64,000 bases of DNA from Lineus longissimus. Its lineage: Eukaryota > Nemertea > Pilidiophora > Heteronemertea > Lineidae. Below are positions 45,201-53,095 of this stretch, piece after piece (position 1 is the stretch's first letter; each line of letters begins with the position of its first letter). The position numbers were made by a program, and so were the translations under genes. The stretch lies in assembly GCF_910592395.1 (NCBI RefSeq), contig NC_088326.1, forward strand, positions 4,405,001 through 4,469,000. Direction: 5' to 3'. Under the pieces are notes generated by a model, which was not told where the DNA came from, did no database searches, and saw nothing but the letters and a program-made list of their open reading frames with translations.

Positions 45201-48200
45201 TTCTCTATATTTGATGCAATTCATGTTTGAAGAACCTTATCACCAGAAACACAACAATATTTCGTTGAAAGACCCCAAAACACAGTTTTTCGAACTTTAT
45301 TTTAAAAATGAAATTTCCTTTCCTTGGACAGGCAAGCTCGATAGCTGGAAGGCCTGATAAGATGCTCGGCAATGTGGGGAATCGATTCTTCAGGGTGGAT
45401 ACACAAATACTATAAAAAACAAGTTTTAGTGAATTTGCATGTAAAATAACCACTATGCCATTGTGTATTTCCTTTTTCCTGAGCCACCATTAAATACAAT
45501 GAACCCAATAGTTTATCCCTTTGACAACACAAGCCGACATGACTAGGGTTTTCCTAACTTGAAAAAAGATGTGGCATATAACTGAGCAGTAGTGGTTTTT
45601 CTGCCTCCATTAATCTCGACATTAAATCACGTACCAGACCACAATAGTGATATTATTATCACCACTTGAGGATAACAACCAATGCATCAGAATTAGGGTT
45701 GAGATCACTATTAACTGTTCAGTGGTATCGTGGGATGAATATATATGATCAAATGCTTAACAAGCCCCGTCATGCCTAAATACTGCCTGGAATGTTAGTC
45801 ATTTGGTTTGCAAACATCATTTTAGGCTTTTTTGATTTTGAATGATATCAACTAACATGATTTAGGCCCCTTTTGAAATCGGAACTCCTTTTCTAGATTT
45901 TACTGGGTCGGAAAGATATTCTCTCACAGGCATCGTGTCATATTCTGACTTGTCTCATGAAAAATAATAAAACAATTTAGAAACATTGGAACTTATTCAA
46001 ATTCACTTATGACATTGAGAAGATATAGGACTACACTTCTGCAAAGTTTGATGAAAATCCCAGCATTGAATTTTTTTCATATCACATAAATGTATGTACA
46101 CAGAACGTACACGGACCCTATAGCAGATTTAATTGTGTACTGAACCCGGAAGAATGATATAATGACCTCATTACTCCTAGGCATATTCTCCAATGACTAT
46201 GCCAAAGAAAACACCATCATAAATTGGTGCATGTATGCGGCATGTTAAGGCCTACTATCAATTGTTAAATTGAAATTTTAGATTTAAAAGTTTCAGCAAA
46301 TTCTTTCACATAATAACTCCACTACATGTACATCATTAGTGTATTTAAACTGCACTTTTCTTTTCACTAGCAATTACAGATGGCATACCCCTTTAAGGGC
46401 AGAGACATTTATTCACCCACGACCGGAAGTCTGGCACAGAGCTCATTAAAATGTCAAGTTGTGGTAAATACATGGCTGGGATGGATCACAGTGGAATTAA
46501 TTCGCAATCTGTGGTTGATTCTAAATCTACGGAGTCAGGCCATCACAGAAATATGCTTTAAAAATAGAAATAGAAATATGAAAATATATTCACGAAAATG
46601 TGATCTCAACTTGTACTTTGATAGGGCACTTCAATGCACGAGTGACGATTTGATGAATGCGATGTACGGAAATCACTTTTTCTCAAGCGATCGGCATTGG
46701 AATGTTGTGAAACTTTATAATGATATTAGCAAAGGGTTCTTCTTGACAAATATAAAATTTTGCGCGGATTGATTGGTCCTGGGCACACTTTTTTAACCAA
46801 AACTTATGAACGACAATATACACAGTGTTTAATAGAGGGCTCTGGTCTTAAATGGTGCACCCCTTATTTCATAGTGCAGATGAGACAAGACCACTAATGA
46901 ATATTAATAGGTTGGAGGGTCGAGGCCTATCAATTAGACGAGTGCATGTTTTTAACTCTCAAGTACATGTTTGGAGAGGTATTGAAAAAATATTTGTTGT
47001 GGCAAGTCTACAGATATAAAGAAATTATTTGATGAAAAAATTAATTTCGAAATTGGGTAATAGGGGGCGTGTTTTGAGTTTTTTCTGCCAGTTGGCTGAA
47101 AAGAGTGGAAATATCAAAGTCTGTCCAATTTGTCGATTATCAAAAAATTTCCGTGGTCAACTACCAGTTTATTTTTCACCATTTACTTGCCCAATTGTCC
47201 GGAATAACATAATCTAAATTTCAGATTCACAACCCCACGCAGTATTTGATGCGTCGCGGTCAAAGATTGACAATTTAACTGCTAAAAGGCTTAAAAAATC
47301 AATTGTGGTCTTGTCTCAGATATTACCGGGTATATACCCCATGAAAGCTGACTGGTGAGCGGGCAAGGCTAGGTGCCCAGGACCTTATCTAAAATCCGGG
47401 GATGTAATGGTGGTACAGTCCCTATCCAACTCTAGGAGGGTAAGTACTCGTCCTGGTCATTTCCTGTGACACTGTGTCGGCTTTTCCACCGGTGTAAGGT
47501 AGTGGACCAATTTGACCATTCAATTTATAAATAAGTAAGGGAGTATTACTAAATTTGGTTTGTGGCAACTTGCCACAGGGGTTAAAAAAGGAGTACGTCT
47601 GGTCATATCACGCCATATCATATGTTTGGTCAGAGCCAAGTCCTGATTGGGTATTTTGGGAAAGAGGGGATGACGTATGGTTGGTTACCAAGGGTGGTTT
47701 TCTTGTTGTGAAAAAGGGACAGAGAGAGAGAGTTGGCTTGGCCCTGAAAAGACATCCACCATCATCCACATTCAGACTGAAGTATGTTCAGAAATAACCT
47801 AGAGAGAAATGGTAATTTGAAGAGGATGAGTTTCGGCTGTGGATCTTAGTTCTTACATCTCATTACACCACTCAACCCCGCATAGACCTAGAAAGGGGCA
47901 AGCCGTCCACTGGTATTGCACTGAAACTGCCTACACCATTGTACGCAGCAGTTGAGCGTAAAGTTTTTAAAACCGTGTTATTCAATGGGGAACCACTAGC
48001 CTGGCTCTCCACATCTAGCTACCATTTTATTTATAGCAAAGGTGACTTATGAGATATCATAATTGAAAACGCAGAATGTTGAGTACTTGGCAAGCCAATC
48101 GAGTATTGCAGAGCAGACCCAAGCACCCATTGAAACTGTTCATATACATTCCCAGCAATTTCCACGTACTGCCTACTCAGGGCTCCCACGGTACGCTTTA

Positions 48201-50968
48201 CAATTTTACTATGGTTAAATCCAAAACAGAATTTTGTAGTGGCACGATCTTTTCCTTGGGATAAACTGATAAATTCTGAATCTTCATCCTAGGCAAAAAA
48301 TTGCTAACTATTAAAAGTTCATCAGACTTGTCTATTTGATTCATAAATCACACGCATTCGATCATTATCATGCGATAGCAGGATATCGAGGACCATATTC
48401 TGAAAAACAGTACAACCTTTCTATTAAGGACACCCAAGTGCTGTTTTTAATAGAGAGGTGTCCTGATTAAAGATGTCAAATGAATGGAAACAACCAATTT
48501 GGGATGGGACCAAAACTGGTGTCCTTAATAGAGAGGTTGTCCTTAATAGAGAGGCGTCCACTGAGGGAGGTTACACTGTATGTGTTGTCCCTACATTATA
48601 CGCTCCCGATAGATGGCCAGTGGGTCGCCACTATTGGCCGATCACAAGGCAGACTCAGTGACGTACACGTAATGCATGAGAAGCAGACTTATTAGTCGTA
48701 CTTCCACCTATCAAATCCCCATGTCTTTTGCGCTTACACCTATGAATTGCTGTGTCTAAATAGACCCGAGTGTCAAATCATCGTGTCTATTAGCCACATC
48801 GAGCTTGATGGGGCTAATTGGGGGCTTATTTAGACCCGTGTTCAACACTGGTTTTTTGATAGGTGGAATCTGAATAGACACTGCAATAGCAAGTTCTAAG
48901 ATCCGGCGACAGATGGCGCGGTGTAGTTGCCTCGGTATTGTGCCCCCTCCAACGGGAAAGAAACACAGGAGAACTCCCTTTCTACAGCGCACCTGTCGCC
49001 GGGGCTATTAACCATTATCTAACACCACTGATAGGTGTAAGTGCGCCGCGGGTTTTTTGACACATGGCGAAGACACGGGTCTTGAAAAACACGGGTTTTA
49101 TGACAGGTGGAACTACGACTATTATCATAAATCCTGTAAATTTCATCTCCCTACCTTTAGCTGTCTTGCCATAATTTGCCCTCCAATTGAGATCCTCGTG
49201 TGTCAGCGTCTCCTCATGGTGCCCTCGCGCTTTCGCCAACTTTTCCTTCTCCCTCCTCAACGACTTTGGAAAAGCAAAGAACGGTATCGACACACCAAGG
49301 AGGAGTAGGCCGCAAATAATGAAACCTCCCCACCAGGCTCCGACCCACATCGGATGACTCGGTGACAACTTGAGTGCTTTGTAATCGAAGGTGAAGGTGT
49401 CGACATAGTACTGCAACAGCAGCGCCCCCAGGGAGAAGCCGAGGATAGGACCAACGGTGCCTGTGGCGTACATGAAGGCTGGAAAGGGAAGTATTACATC
49501 AATTTGCAATGAATAAGACAAATCGTCTCGGCAATTTCAGGCGGCAAATTTTGACTTTTTTTTGTACAAATTATTGATTTGATTGGCCCTGGTAGTTCGA
49601 TTGAAATAACCAGAGGCCCATGCGCCTGGAGTTCAGCTGCTACTCAGTCTGCACATGCAATCAACAAGGGTGATGTTGTAATCACCAAGTATACATTATA
49701 CTGGTTAAACACCTATATAGGACAGTCATTGATAGAAAGTGGAAATTTGCAGATGCAGGAATCAATTTTACGAACGTAATCTATGTTTCAAGGAGAAGTG
49801 TCTCGAGATCATGTGGGCTTTGCACTTCCAATTCTGAAGTACAACTTAGGTCTCCCATTTCCTCCTGCATTGCACTACAAATTACCCAATATTGATCCTA
49901 TATTAGATGATCAGTTATCATGTTGATATACAGTAGAACCCCTCTATTAAGGACACCCTTGGGACTGACAAGTGCTGTCCTTAATAGAGAGGTGTCCTGA
50001 TTAGAGAGGTCAAACTGAATGGAAACAACCAATTTTGGACCAAAACTAGTGTCCTTAATAGAGAGGAGTCCGCTAACAGAGGTTCCACTGTAAATGCAAC
50101 AAACCAACTCACCTAGATATCCCGGTGCCTTCTCTCTTGTCACGTGATTATCGATATACGTAGTTCCTAGAGTGTAGATGGGCGTGCCACCCACGCCGAT
50201 CAAAGTCTGCGCAAGAATCAAAATAAACACATATACTCCATTCCCTGAATCCTCGCCGACGCAAATCTCATTATTGTTGACATCAAACAGGTCGTGGCGT
50301 TTACAAATATTCTCGGAGGAGGATGAGTTTGATAGTCTTCCTTTTAAAGTGTAAGTTTGTGCCAAAACGTGTGGTAGTGCGAAGAGAAGGGCACCGATGC
50401 CCATGAAGACAACTCCTAGTCCTAGCCAGCGTGGGATGTGTCGGCGTCCGCCGAGATAACTCACGAAAATCACAGCAACAAGGGAGCCAAATTCGTACGA
50501 GGCAGCAATAAAGCCCGCCATTGAGCTGCCTATCTCAAATCGTTTTTCTATTGTGGTGATGACACTGTTGAGATAGCCGCTAGACAGCATGTTAGAGATC
50601 ATGGATAGTATAGATATGACGACGATGAACATTTTGATATTAGCTAACCCCTGTACACATTTGGGGCGCCACTGGCCGATGCCGCACTCTCTCATCTCGT
50701 CACCATCATCGGCCATTTTGAACGCTGTGACTCTTGTTTCCGCTGCGGTCGGCGGCAGTAAGGTCTCTGATCCATGCCTTCCCAAAGGGCCAGCTGGGGG
50801 AAGTAACGTGTCAGCCCCATGCCTTTCCTTAAGGTCTGCGGGGGGCAGTAATGTTTCGGCCCCATGCCTTTCCTTAGGGTCTGTCGGGGGCAGGTCGGCC
50901 CCATGCCTTTCCATCGGGCCTGAATCTGGGCCACTGTTCTGGGCCACAGACTCCCTAGCTTCAGCCAT
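25323..50968 (-). CDS. SLCO: SLCO/OATP-family organic anion transporter
   Basis: Nine coding exons read on the minus strand: 50113-50968, 49155-49478, 41937-42101, 34546-34744, 28522-28696, 27672-27859, 26146-26210, 25726-25854, 25323-25522. All borders are GT/AG and phases agree, giving about 766 residues. OATPs are 12-helix plasma-membrane carriers that exchange amphipathic organic anions. Family marks: NMLSSGYLNSVITTIEKRF after helix 1, FVSYLGGRRHIPRWLG, GVGGTPIYTLGTTYID, signature MWVGAWWGGF in exon 2, FLPKYLETQFGIS in exon 3, and an extracellular Kazal-like Cys-rich loop in exons 5-6 (ATCNKGCLCSP, CGTNGITYFSPCHAGC, CSCILPS). Exons 7-9 end with ERAFALGMQFVVLRLFG, IPAPILFG and a final helix. 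The N-terminus is a long repeat-bearing cytosolic tail. Subfamily (4A/3A/5A-like) is unresolved. An alternative donor in the last exon could change the C-terminus. Confidence 0.95.
25416..25421 (-). promoter_or_regulatory. Possible alternative splice donor in SLCO last exon
   Basis: ACTTCGCCT|GTAAGT on the minus strand is an ideal donor inside the last open exon. If used, coding would end at 25422 and continue in an exon I did not find. Confidence 0.35.
26322..26460. mobile_element. Possible piggyBac-like MITE end
   Basis: TTAACCTCTTGACTACCAGG resembles the left ends of the TTAA MITEs elsewhere in the window. I found no matching right end. Lies in SLCO intron 6. Confidence 0.3.
26460..26840. 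repeat. Short inverted and dispersed repeats in SLCO intron
   Basis: 26698-26731 is a perfect palindrome with 15-16 bp arms (ATAGAATCTATGATGG/CCATCATAGATTCTAT). CATGGATGGAACGTTCATGA at 26532 recurs as CATGGATGGAACATTCATGA near 26789. Confidence 0.7.
27290..27685 (-). repeat. 43-bp tandem array built from the SLCO exon 6 3' end and donor
   Basis: Eight or more units (spacing 42-43 bp, two of 33 bp) lie directly downstream of exon 6. On the plus strand each reads like CATACCTCATGGTAA-CACCAGCAACTAACATCTGC. The real exon border has CATACCTCATGGTAACC-ATTAGCAACGGCATCTGCG, so the array copies the last coding bases plus the GTATG donor. Confidence 0.85.
27900..28510. other. SLCO intron 5 sequence, nothing recognised
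   Basis: AT-rich intronic sequence between exons 6 and 5. No repeat or gene supported. Confidence 0.4.
29021..29504 (-). repeat. 123-bp array of SLCO exon 4 3' end, distal block (4 copies)
   Basis: Units start at 29021 (degenerate), 29144, 29267 and 29390, exactly 123 bp apart. Each holds about 100 bp copying the exon 4 coding end (ILNGSAGMGFMFLFFLG ... TLPYLNG) plus donor GTAAGT and a short intronic tail. The block stops at a TAA at 29502-29504, where a transposon is inserted. Confidence 0.95.
30073..30290 (-). other. Possible exon-like open stretch
   Basis: The minus-strand frame reads KRVIGLVSPCDSIRMD ... KGSLHKGRLHPVALKYG ... TEDDQFAKR and is preceded by an acceptor-like TTTCTACCCAG. 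It could be captured exon sequence inside the Helitron-like element. It ends in an (ATC)n run. Not recognised. Confidence 0.25.
30803..31399 (+). mobile_element. PIF/Harbinger-like element with exact TTA duplication
   Basis: TTA at 30800-30802 and 31400-31402. Ends GGCTGCGTATCCATAGG and CCTATGGATACGCGGCC are 17-bp inverted repeats with one mismatch. It contains a MADF-like start (31018-31110), a domain that PIF/Harbinger transposons encode beside their transposase, which supports the class. Confidence 0.8.
31018..31110 (+). pseudogene. MADF-domain N-terminal fragment
   Basis: Frame reads MSEAKLIQEVHQRELLWDP then ETDDYHNKHE, matching the first helix region of MADF domains (LI..V...P.LWDP....Y..K). 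The rest of the domain is missing: the frame runs on to 31159 without similarity. Probably the residue of the DNA-binding gene of a Harbinger element. Confidence 0.5.
31907..31912 (-). terminator. AATAAA poly(A) signal of the small gene-like unit
   Basis: AATAAA on the minus strand 45 nt beyond the stop codon at 31957, in the expected place for the two-exon unit 31957-32785. Confidence 0.45.
31957..32785 (-). CDS. Unidentified two-exon small gene-like unit (77 or 60 aa)
   Basis: Exon 2 (31957-32103) follows acceptor TTTTGCAG and encodes DRNDLQLHLNIFGDHISK ... TSVFTSAIIRRARQF then TAG. Exon 1 ends at 32699 with donor GAG|GTAAGT and joins in phase 0. Translation may start at 32785 (MQRTSRLESAQFRRKE, 77 aa) or 32734 (MLWNRSRSVNSE, 60 aa). 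Upstream are CCAAT- and E2F-like motifs, downstream an AATAAA. The product is basic, with an amphipathic-looking helix in exon 2. I do not recognise the family. It lies inside a Helitron-like element within SLCO intron 4, same strand as SLCO, so it may be a captured host gene fragment. Confidence 0.45.
32791..32820 (-). promoter_or_regulatory. CCAAT box and E2F-like site
   Basis: The minus strand reads AAATTTCGCGCGAG then CCCACGTCCAATCAC. TTTCGCGCG fits E2F/CDE and CCAAT fits NF-Y, a pairing common in cell-cycle promoters. It lies very close to the upstream ATG (32785), which favours the downstream ATG if it is used. Confidence 0.4.
33553..34655 (-). repeat. 123-bp array of SLCO exon 4 3' end, proximal block (9 copies including the real exon)
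   Basis: Units start at 33561, 33684, 33807, 33930, 34053, 34176, 34299, 34422 and 34545, all exactly 123 bp apart. The last lies in the true exon 4. Each copy keeps the coding sequence and donor GTAAGT with few changes (for example Gly to Asp in MGFMF). Reading through the donor gives an immediate in-frame TAA. A TCTGTCTCTCTCATCC tract at the unit joint could act as a polypyrimidine tract. Confidence 0.97.
34945..35122 (+). mobile_element. pogo-like MITE in SLCO intron 3
   Basis: TA-CAGTAGAACCTCTCTATTAA at the left, GGTTCCACTG-TA at the right; standard-length family member (178 bp). Confidence 0.85.
35123..35612. other. SLCO intron 3 sequence, nothing recognised
   Basis: No repeat or gene supported. 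Confidence 0.4.
35613..35834 (+). mobile_element. MITE, AGGGACAATATAGGC family, complete copy
   Basis: TTAA at 35613 and 35831 with ends AGGGACAATATAGGCAG and CTGCCTATAGTCCCCCT as inverted repeats. Related to 13842-14053. Confidence 0.8.
36163..36240 (+). mobile_element. tRNA-like SINE head fragment
   Basis: GGAGCCACGGTGGTGTAGTGG (A-box-like) and GATGTGATCCCC (B-box-like) are spaced as in a tRNA, but no acceptor stem closes. Remainder not recognised. Confidence 0.35.
37190..37722 (+). repeat. GGATGAT-rich simple/minisatellite repeat
   Basis: More than 500 bp of GGATGATGGATGAT variants preceded by TGGTGATTGGTGATTGG units. The minus-strand 265-residue frame rich in His/Pro/Ser/Ile is only a translation of this repeat. 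Confidence 0.97.
38069..38244 (-). mobile_element. pogo-like MITE, opposite orientation
   Basis: TA-CAGTGGAACCTCCCTTAGC at the left and GAGGTTCTACTG-TA at the right; inner blocks are reversed relative to most other copies. Confidence 0.85.
38250..39046. other. SLCO intron 3 sequence, nothing recognised
   Basis: No gene or clear repeat supported. Confidence 0.4.
39050..39387. mobile_element. MITE with about 50-bp TIRs and TA duplication
   Basis: CTGGATCCCCTCTCCAATAA at the left and its near complement ending GAGTGGATCCAG at the right, flanked by TA. Likely Tc1/mariner-type. Central part also has inverted GGTGGGATATC/GATATTCCACC-like motifs. Confidence 0.8.
39682..39860. mobile_element. MITE, TGTGACCCG family
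   Basis: ATGTGATCCGTTCCAGTAAAAC at the left (family form) and GTTTTGCTAGAACGGGTCACAT at the right, trimmed relatives of the foldback at 8507-8735. Confidence 0.75.
40161..40390. mobile_element. MITE with TCAGTGTTCTCCACA ends
   Basis: TCAGTGTTCTCCACAGGG and CCTTGTGGAGAACACTGA are inverted repeats; interior has AAGGTAGGGTGGCC motifs. Better copy of the family at 1648-1854. CAGTG ends could indicate a hAT origin, but I see no 8-bp duplication. Confidence 0.75.
40391..41936. other. SLCO intron 3 sequence near exon 3
   Basis: A piggyBac-like left end (TTAACCCTTTTGCGTCAC) occurs near 40506, but I find no partner. Otherwise nothing supported. Confidence 0.35.
42102..43056. other. SLCO intron 2 sequence
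   Basis: A 110-codon plus-strand frame at 42255-42587 has no recognisable domain and is probably chance. No clear repeat. Confidence 0.35.
43057..43908. mobile_element. MITE with GGGCCGTTT ends, containing a pogo-like MITE
   Basis: Left GGGCCGTTTAAACG and right CGTCAAAACGGCCC are imperfect inverted repeats. Subterminal GATCCGATCG/GGATCCGAATGCGG motifs also pair loosely. The target duplication is not clear. The pogo-like copy 43372-43549 is nested inside. Confidence 0.55.
43372..43549 (+). mobile_element. pogo-like MITE, nested
   Basis: TA-CAGTAGAACCTC to GGTTCCACTG-TA, 178 bp, the same length as 34945-35122. Confidence 0.85.
43909..44807. other. SLCO intron 2 sequence, nothing recognised
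   Basis: Only short frames without motifs. Confidence 0.35.
44808..44996. mobile_element. MITE, TGTGACCCG family
   Basis: TGTGACCCAGCACCGCAAAAC at the left (family form) and GTTTTGCTGTGACGGGTCACA at the right. Third member of the family. Confidence 0.75.
44997..46244. other. SLCO intron 2 sequence with a decayed MITE
   Basis: About 45395-45500 (ACACAAATACTATA, CACTATGCCATTGTGTA, GAGCCACCA) resembles the right half of the AGGCCTAC MITE. The remainder is unassigned. Confidence 0.4.
46245..46396 (+). mobile_element. MITE, AGGCCTAC...CCCTTTAA family, short copy
   Basis: TTAAGGCCTACTATCAATTG at the left, CATACCCCTTTAA at the right; internally deleted. Confidence 0.55.
46397..46790 (+). repeat. 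Dispersed repeat of unknown class, copy 1
   Basis: Shares ordered blocks (GGCAGAGACAT/GGGCAAAGACAT, TGTGGTAAATACATG, GCCAGGCCAT-like, GAGTGACGATTTGATG, TTGGAATGTT, ACATATAAAATTT) with 51600-51985. The 130-codon frame that starts at 46380 has no known domain and is not conserved as a frame in the second copy. Confidence 0.6.
46791..48407. other. SLCO intron 2 sequence, nothing recognised
   Basis: Several short frames without motifs; no clear repeat. Confidence 0.35.
48408..48578 (+). mobile_element. pogo-like MITE
   Basis: CAGTACAACCTTTCTATTAA at the left, GGAGGTTACACTG-TA at the right; the left TA is mutated. Confidence 0.8.
48693..49121. mobile_element. MITE with TAGTCGTACTTCCACCT ends
   Basis: TAGTCGTACTTCCACCT and AGGTGGAACTACGACTA are 17-bp inverted repeats with one mismatch. 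Interior repeats AATAGACCCG and ACACGGGT motifs. It lies about 30 bp downstream of SLCO exon 2. ATT flanks on both sides may be a 3-bp duplication. Confidence 0.8.
49595..49645 (+). mobile_element. Solo left end of Helitron-like family
   Basis: AACCAGAGGCCCATGCGCCTGG then AGTTCAGCTG (family form) resembles the left motif of 29855. No right end found nearby. Confidence 0.3.
49931..50090 (+). mobile_element. pogo-like MITE beside SLCO exon 1
   Basis: TA-CAGTAGAACCCCTCTATTAA family left end and GGTTCCACTG-TA right end. It lies only about 20 bp from the exon 1 donor region, in intron 1. Confidence 0.85.
50730..50925 (-). repeat. Coding tandem repeat in SLCO N-terminal tail
   Basis: About four units of 14-16 residues: MERHGADLPPTDPK, ERHGAETLLPPADLK, ERHGADTLLPPAGPLG, RHGSETLLPP. 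It lies in the predicted cytosolic N-terminal tail, absent from typical OATPs. Confidence 0.9.
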
Positions 50969-51173
50969 GTTGGTGCCGAGTCCCTTGTCAGGCTCCGAGT
51001 CACCACATACTGGTCATTTCTGATATTTCTATTTCCGAGATTATTGAGATGTTGAGATGATAACAGATGTCGCTGCTTAGTGACTATTCCTGGCATGTTC
51101 AAGTTCTAGCTGACGTTTGTCCATTCTTGGTTTGGCTTGGTGAGATAGTAATCCCTCTTCCATTCATGGTTTA

Positions 51174-51184
51174 TCTGTAGAGAG
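51174..51184 (-). promoter_or_regulatory. Probable 5' UTR splice acceptor of SLCO
   Basis: The minus strand reads TTCTCTCTACAG|ATAAACC about 205 nt upstream of the start codon, a strong acceptor. It suggests a noncoding first exon farther upstream, not located. Confidence 0.4.
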
Positions 51185-51279
51185 AATAAAACATATTCAT
51201 ATACCATTATACTATATCATATACCATGTCATTACAGTGACTCCGAGAAGAAACTTCTGAAAATCTAATTCCCCCTCCA

Positions 51280-51560
51280 TATCGCAAGCGACACGCAAAC
51301 ATACAATTTACATCGCTGCAACCTGCAATCATGATCATATGCGACAAAAATCTCTCGTTGCGGTGGTCACGGCATGTCACACCTGCGTCAAGAATTGTTG
51401 ATCGCTGAAACCTGCAACTAGCAAATTCAGCAATTAGTTTTAAAATTATTCACCTGCAGAAAAGCGATAATTTTCTCGCTCGTCACAGCAATAATTATCA
51501 AAGGTTACAGCGATAAAAATGGCTCATTTGCGTAGTTCTTTAAAATATACTGAAGGAATC
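51280..51560. mobile_element. Dispersed repeat related to 12290-12545 and 14310-14540
   Basis: Shares CTGCAATCATG, ATGCGACAAAAATC and TGCAACC motifs. Ends unclear. Confidence 0.4.
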
Positions 51561-51599
51561 TTTAAATGTGTGTATTGCTAGTTTAGTTTTCTGAAGAGA

Positions 51600-51985
51600 T
51601 GGGCAAAGACATGTATTCATCCACAGGCGGAAGTGTGGCACTGACACATAGTCCGTACTGAACTCTGAAGCTGTGGTAAATACATGACTGTGATGGGTGA
51701 AAGTGGATTTATTCTTCAATGTTTGGTGGATTCTTAATCTTCAGAGCCAGGCCATAACGCGGATATACTTTTTGATAATTAATTTAAGGAAATATTGTCT
51801 CACTGGCCAGTTTAGAACTTGTATTCTAATAGGGCCATATCAGTCCGCGAGTGACGATTTGATGGCAATGCTGTACACAAATCAATTTTTCTCAGGCAAT
51901 CGGTATTGGAATGTTTTGAATTTTTACTATTATTTCGATAAAAGCCTCTTCAAAACACATATAAAATTTGGTGGGAATTAAAGCA
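51600..51985 (+). repeat. Dispersed repeat of unknown class, copy 2
   Basis: Partner of 46397-46790; aligned blocks listed there. Frames are not conserved between the copies, so it is probably noncoding. Confidence 0.6.
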
Positions 51986-52099
51986 CCCTTGGTGTACTTT
52001 TTTCACCAACCTATATTTAAAATGTACACAGAATGTACACGCTGGCTAATAGAGGTCTCTAGCCAGGTGAGTGGATTTTTTTTCTTCTCTGAAACATGT

Positions 52100-52275
52100 G
52101 TCTGTGTAAAAGGAATTGATACCGCATTGGAGGTATTGATTGTCTCACCCAAACTGCGTGGGTGGAGCTAAAATGTAAACCAAGAGGCAGGTTTGGTCTA
52201 CATTTTAGCTCCACCCTTGCAGTTTGGGTGAGACAATCAGTACCAACAGTGAGGTATCAATTTCTCTTCTAAAAC
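52100..52275. mobile_element. Foldback element
   Basis: TGATTGTCTCACCCAAACTG near 52137 is complementary to CAGTTTGGGTGAGACAATCA ending 52239, and outer AATTGATACC/GGTATCAATT also pair. Arms total about 75 bp with a loop of about 15 bp. Noncoding. Confidence 0.85.
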
Positions 52276-52399
52276 ATCTCAAATTGAATATCGAATAATG
52301 TGCTTTGAAATCCTTTTGAAAAGCTTCCACATTTTGCAGCACCAACCCAAGCGGTTTGGGTTGCCTCACCAAAACCTCTGTGGTGAAAAGGAGGCTATA

Positions 52400-53095
52400 C
52401 ATTATCCATTATGAAAATGAAATATTCTCACTCGGGTGTTTTAGAATTATTATCCTACTGCATAACAGGCATAACTAAACCAAGGTTGAATACAATGCGT
52501 TCTCTGGCTCAGATTAATCTTGCCTCCAGGACATATCATTTTTGGTGACAGGATTTGGAAAGTTCAAACATTTCCAGTGTATTTGTTTTGGAAGTGATCG
52601 ATATTCTAGTCATTCATACAACATGCACAATCACACCCTGAATCAATTAGCTAGATTGCCAAAAAAGAGACAGGCCTTCAAGTTTGCCTGCACTGTTTGA
52701 GTTTTTCAACGAAATATTGTTGTGTTCATCTGGTAATACGGTTCTTCAAGCATGATTTGCATCACATATATAATAGAAAAAAATCTACCACCTTTTTGTC
52801 CTAGTAATTCAATCAGGCCGGTTGTTTGTGGGATGAAAATTCACACCGTATGCAGGTGCAATACCTTTCAACATGTCTCTTGTTGCCAGGCAACATTGGT
52901 AACCTTCAAAATAACCATAAATCTAGTCAAGGGGAACTTGTTTACAAACAGATTGTTTACTAATACACAAAGGCCAACATCATTTTTTTGGGCTGCGCAG
53001 TAGAAACAAATCTTGCCGCAGTACGTACTGTTATTGTGCACATCAATTTGCTGATTCTTGGAACCTACATGTATATATGTTACATCAGTCTAACA
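52400..53095. other. Intergenic, nothing recognised
   Basis: No gene or repeat supported. Confidence 0.4.

Noticed and set aside
51015-51102. Alternative upstream start for the transporter on the minus strand
   Set aside because: The upstream methionine lies in a different frame from the transporter; the start at 50968 is in frame with all helices.
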